From positions 89,694-153,693 of the forward strand of contig NZ_JAMXWN010000008.1 of assembly GCF_024125425.1 (NCBI RefSeq): a stretch of DNA of 64,000 nt, in the 5' to 3' direction. Made by a program: the position numbers and the translations under genes. A model generated the notes under the pieces. It was given only the letters and a program-made list of their open reading frames with translations. It did not search any database and was not told where the DNA came from. Positions 62,252 to 64,000 of this stretch are shown here, in pieces. The first letter of the stretch is position 1. Each line of letters begins with the position of its first letter. The stretch is from Sporolactobacillus kofuensis (lineage in GTDB: Bacteria; Bacillota; Bacilli; Bacillales; Sporolactobacillaceae).

Positions 62252-62275
62252 CGGTTCCCCCTCTCATTTCGTAAT

Positions 62276-62488
62276 TCAAGCGGTTTTACTCTCATCATTC
62301 TCAAATAAATATTCAAGATCTAGATCTGGAAAGAAATGACGTTTGATCTTAAGTGCATCATTAAACGAAAAGTCGTAATGACCGTTTAATTTATCGCTGA
62401 TTGTGGCTTGTCTTACGCCAAGCATCTAGGCAATATCCGCGTACTTAATGTCCTTGCGGATCATTTCGGCTTTCAAGTTTCTTAGCAA
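62276..62488 (-). pseudogene. Cro-like HTH protein with in-frame amber
   Basis: From TTG 62488 (GGAGG eight bases upstream) the frame reads LRNLKAEMIRKDIKYADIA, then TAG (62428-62426), then MLGVRQATISDKLNGHYDF onward to a normal stop, 70 codons in all. The stop falls inside the helix-turn-helix between DIA and MLGV, where relatives have an amino acid such as E, K or Q. It is either a nonsense mutation or, less likely, a suppressed codon. Confidence 0.72.
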
Positions 62489-62514
62489 TTTTATGGCCTC
62501 CTTTCGATACTCAA

Positions 62515-62655
62515 TTTCGTATCACAAGATTATAATATTCTCATTTTCGTATTTAGTCAATCGTATAGTTGTATTAAATTACTCAATTTCGAATTTAATA
62601 GTTTACATTGCAATTAAATAAGATATAATAATACTATAAATACGAAATAGCGTAT
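62515..62655. promoter_or_regulatory. Lysogeny switch: divergent promoters and operator half-sites
   Basis: On the + strand TTTACA (62602-62607) and TATAAT (62624-62629), 16 bases apart, face the repressor gene. On the minus strand TTGACT (62560-62555) and TATTAT (62537-62532), 17 bases apart, face the Cro-like gene. TTTCGTAT recurs at 62515-62522 and 62545-62552; its complement ATACGAAA is at 62640-62647 and is followed by CGTAT at 62651-62655, giving ATACG-N6-CGTAT. These are likely repressor sites. Confidence 0.65.
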
Positions 62656-62673
62656 GAAAAGGTGGTAAATCCA

Positions 62674-63123
62674 ATGGACGCTAGGACTGAATTGATTAGA
62701 AAGATGATTAAAGAACAAGAGCCAAATATGAAGGCGTTCGCAGAAAAGATAGATATTCCTTATACAACATTACACTCAATGCTAGAACGGGGAATTGGCA
62801 ATGCATCCGTCGATAATGTAATAAAGGTTTGCAAAGGATTAGGTATCACTACTGAGGAATTAGAAAGAATGGCGAATTCTGATTCTATAAATGATATTCA
62901 ATTAAATAAAAAAGACGAGCGGGATATACAGAAGGAATTGAAGAAAATGATTGATGGAATAGCAAGTAATTCGGGGTATGCAGCATTTGATGGTAATTCA
63001 ATTGATGACCTAGACCCAGATGATAAAGAATTACTAATATCATCATTAGAAAATTCCTTAAGAATAGCGAAAAAATTAGCAAAACAAAAATTCACTCCTA
63101 AAAAATATCGCAAAGACAGGTGA
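62674..63123 (+). CDS. Phage repressor, CI-like HTH protein
   Basis: The 149-residue protein has an N-terminal XRE helix-turn-helix (MKAFAEKIDIPYTTLHSMLERG followed by IGNASVDNVIKVCKGLGIT). A C-terminal helical acidic part without a peptidase domain follows, so induction likely needs the adjacent ImmA-type protease. AAGGTGG lies before ATG 62674. It is divergent from the Cro-like gene, as expected. Confidence 0.85.
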   Translation: MDARTELIRKMIKEQEPNMKAFAEKIDIPYTTLHSMLERGIGNASVDNVIKVCKGLGITTEELERMANSDSINDIQLNKKDERDIQKELKKMIDGIASNSGYAAFDGNSIDDLDPDDKELLISSLENSLRIAKKLAKQKFTPKKYRKDR

Positions 63124-63128
63124 ATTAA

Positions 63129-63552
63129 ATGGATCCATTCGAGACATCTAGATTAGTTAAAAGAAGTATGATACTAATTCTCCGTTTGTTCTGGCTAAAC
63201 GTCTAGGCATTGATATTGAGTACCAGATTCTTGGCAATATTCTTGGATATTACACTAAAAATTTTAGGATAAAAATGATTCATATTAACGAAACGGCAGG
63301 CGATCATAAGAAAGAATTCATTTGCGCTCATGAATTAGGACATGCAATTATGGACCCCGACACTAATACTTCGTTTTATAAAAAAACACTTTTTTTGTAT
63401 GCGATAAAAAGGAATTAATCGCCAATTATTTTGCTATTGATTTCTTGTTCTATCAAGATCTTATTGATGGATCAATAAGCCTTGATGATGCACTTAATAT
63501 GTACGGGGTTCCTAAAGGTTTTCTAATGAAAATATATCAAGAAAGGGGTTGA
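63129..63552 (+). pseudogene. ImmA/IrrE-type metallopeptidase with two frameshifts
   Basis: Three frames together give the family. The start MDPFETSRLVK is followed after a shift near 63165 by YDTNSPFVLAKRLGIDIEYQ, the zinc motif FICAHELGHAIMDPDT, and after a second shift in the T-run near 63390 by FFVCDKKELIANYFAIDFLFYQ onward to a stop. Such proteases cut the phage repressor after DNA damage. With the gene broken, the prophage probably cannot be induced by that route. Confidence 0.75.
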
Positions 63553-63558
63553 ACATTA

Positions 63559-64000
63559 ATGGCAATGATACAGCAGCTGAAAAATGGAAACTGGGAATAT
63601 CGGGTACGGTACCGCGTAGGCGGGACGCAAAAAGAAATCCGCCGGCGGGTCCGAACAAAAAAAGAAGCCGTCAAAGCGGCGAATGAAATGGAAAATAAGG
63701 TCTTTAAAGGCTATGACGTGCAAGGCGGGAACATTCTTTTCGGGGCGCATATGCGTGACTAGTATGAAACCTTTCGCAAAGGTGAACATAGTGGCTACAA
63801 TGACGAAGAGATCGAACGATCGGTTAGATTCGCAGAACGCTTTTTTCCTGGTGTCAAAATGAAAGACCTGACGCGCAACATGTATCAGCGAGCGATCAGC
63901 ACGTATGCAGCGACCCATGCAACAGCCAGTGTGCGCAAGATGCATATGTACATGAAGGACTGTATCCAGGATGCACTTCAGGAAGGCCTGATCTTTAAAG
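63559..64000 (+). pseudogene. Phage tyrosine integrase with in-frame amber, incomplete at the window edge
   Basis: The N-terminal domain MAMIQQLKNGNWEYRVRYRVGG with a REIRRRVRTKKEA-type arm-binding fold is followed by TAG at 63760-63762. The same frame then continues YETFRKGEHSGYNDEEIE and LTRNMYQRAISTYAATHA, a SAM-like core-binding domain. Relatives usually carry W before YETFRKG, so TGG to TAG is likely. The catalytic domain lies beyond 64000. The integrase marks the right end of the prophage. Confidence 0.8.

Overview
The window looks like the chromosome of a low-GC, Gram-positive, spore-former-type Bacillales. Genes follow AGGAGG-type ribosome binding sites, and a T-box and an S-box riboswitch are present. 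The alsD-alsS/alsR locus, a hemACDBL operon and a Bacillus-type levansucrase are organised as in Bacillus. A LarD-like lactate facilitator next to levansucrase and acetolactate genes suggests a lactic-acid-producing relative (Sporolactobacillaceae-like). That placement is an inference. About 53.6 kb is ordinary chromosome; the last 10.4 kb is a decaying prophage.

Region 1 (1-12.6 kb): thrC-thrB; a 31-aa membrane peptide whose ribosome binding site lies in a hairpin; an RpiR-type regulator; hisC; a T-box-controlled serC-like/serA pair; remnants of an MFS permease and an IS3-type transposase; then a HAD hydrolase, a membrane-anchored propeller protein, an AIM24-family protein and a methyltransferase. 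Region 2 (12.6-28.4 kb): an MntP/YtaF-like membrane protein, acetoin synthesis (alsD, alsS, divergent alsR with a TAAT-N11-ATTA site), an AI-2E family permease, cardiolipin synthase, a thioesterase, AraC regulator/LarD-like channel, DedA, a glutaredoxin-like protein, and a levansucrase gene with a LacI-family regulator and a perfect 16-bp operator just downstream of a recognisable promoter.

Region 3 (28.4-36.2 kb): YdcF, the DUF421/DUF3290 pair, an amidase, and a likely metal or envelope stress island: a response regulator and histidine kinase, three small membrane proteins (one His-rich) and a cation diffusion facilitator. The regulator-kinase-small protein block is flanked by two diverged copies of one promoter region, each with 11-bp-phased ACACAA-type boxes. 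Region 4 (36.2-43 kb): hemE and the convergent hemACDBL operon, without hemX. Region 5 (43-53.6 kb): an NAD-binding protein, a nitroreductase, an S-box-controlled MetE-like gene, a MerR-controlled redox cluster (SDR, aldo/keto reductase, cupin, carboxymuconolactone decarboxylase) with three 19-bp-spacer MerR-type promoters, and a decayed sugar operon (DeoR, RpiB remnant, aldose epimerase).

Region 6 (53.6-64 kb): the early and lysogeny arm of a prophage. The integrase, ImmA-like and repressor genes lie on the + strand; Cro-like, DUF771, DnaD-like, helicase loader, DnaB and many tiny ORFs lie on the - strand. Integrase and Cro carry in-frame amber codons, and ImmA and another gene carry frameshifts. 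Inside it sits a self-contained cassette with its own promoter, operator-like repeats and terminator, encoding a DUF5412 membrane protein and a secreted Ntox44-type toxin that is frameshifted. No structural genes are present, so the prophage is truncated on the left.

The best candidates for something new are the duplicated-promoter two-component island (31.9-36.2 kb) and the prophage toxin cassette (54.1-55.8 kb).
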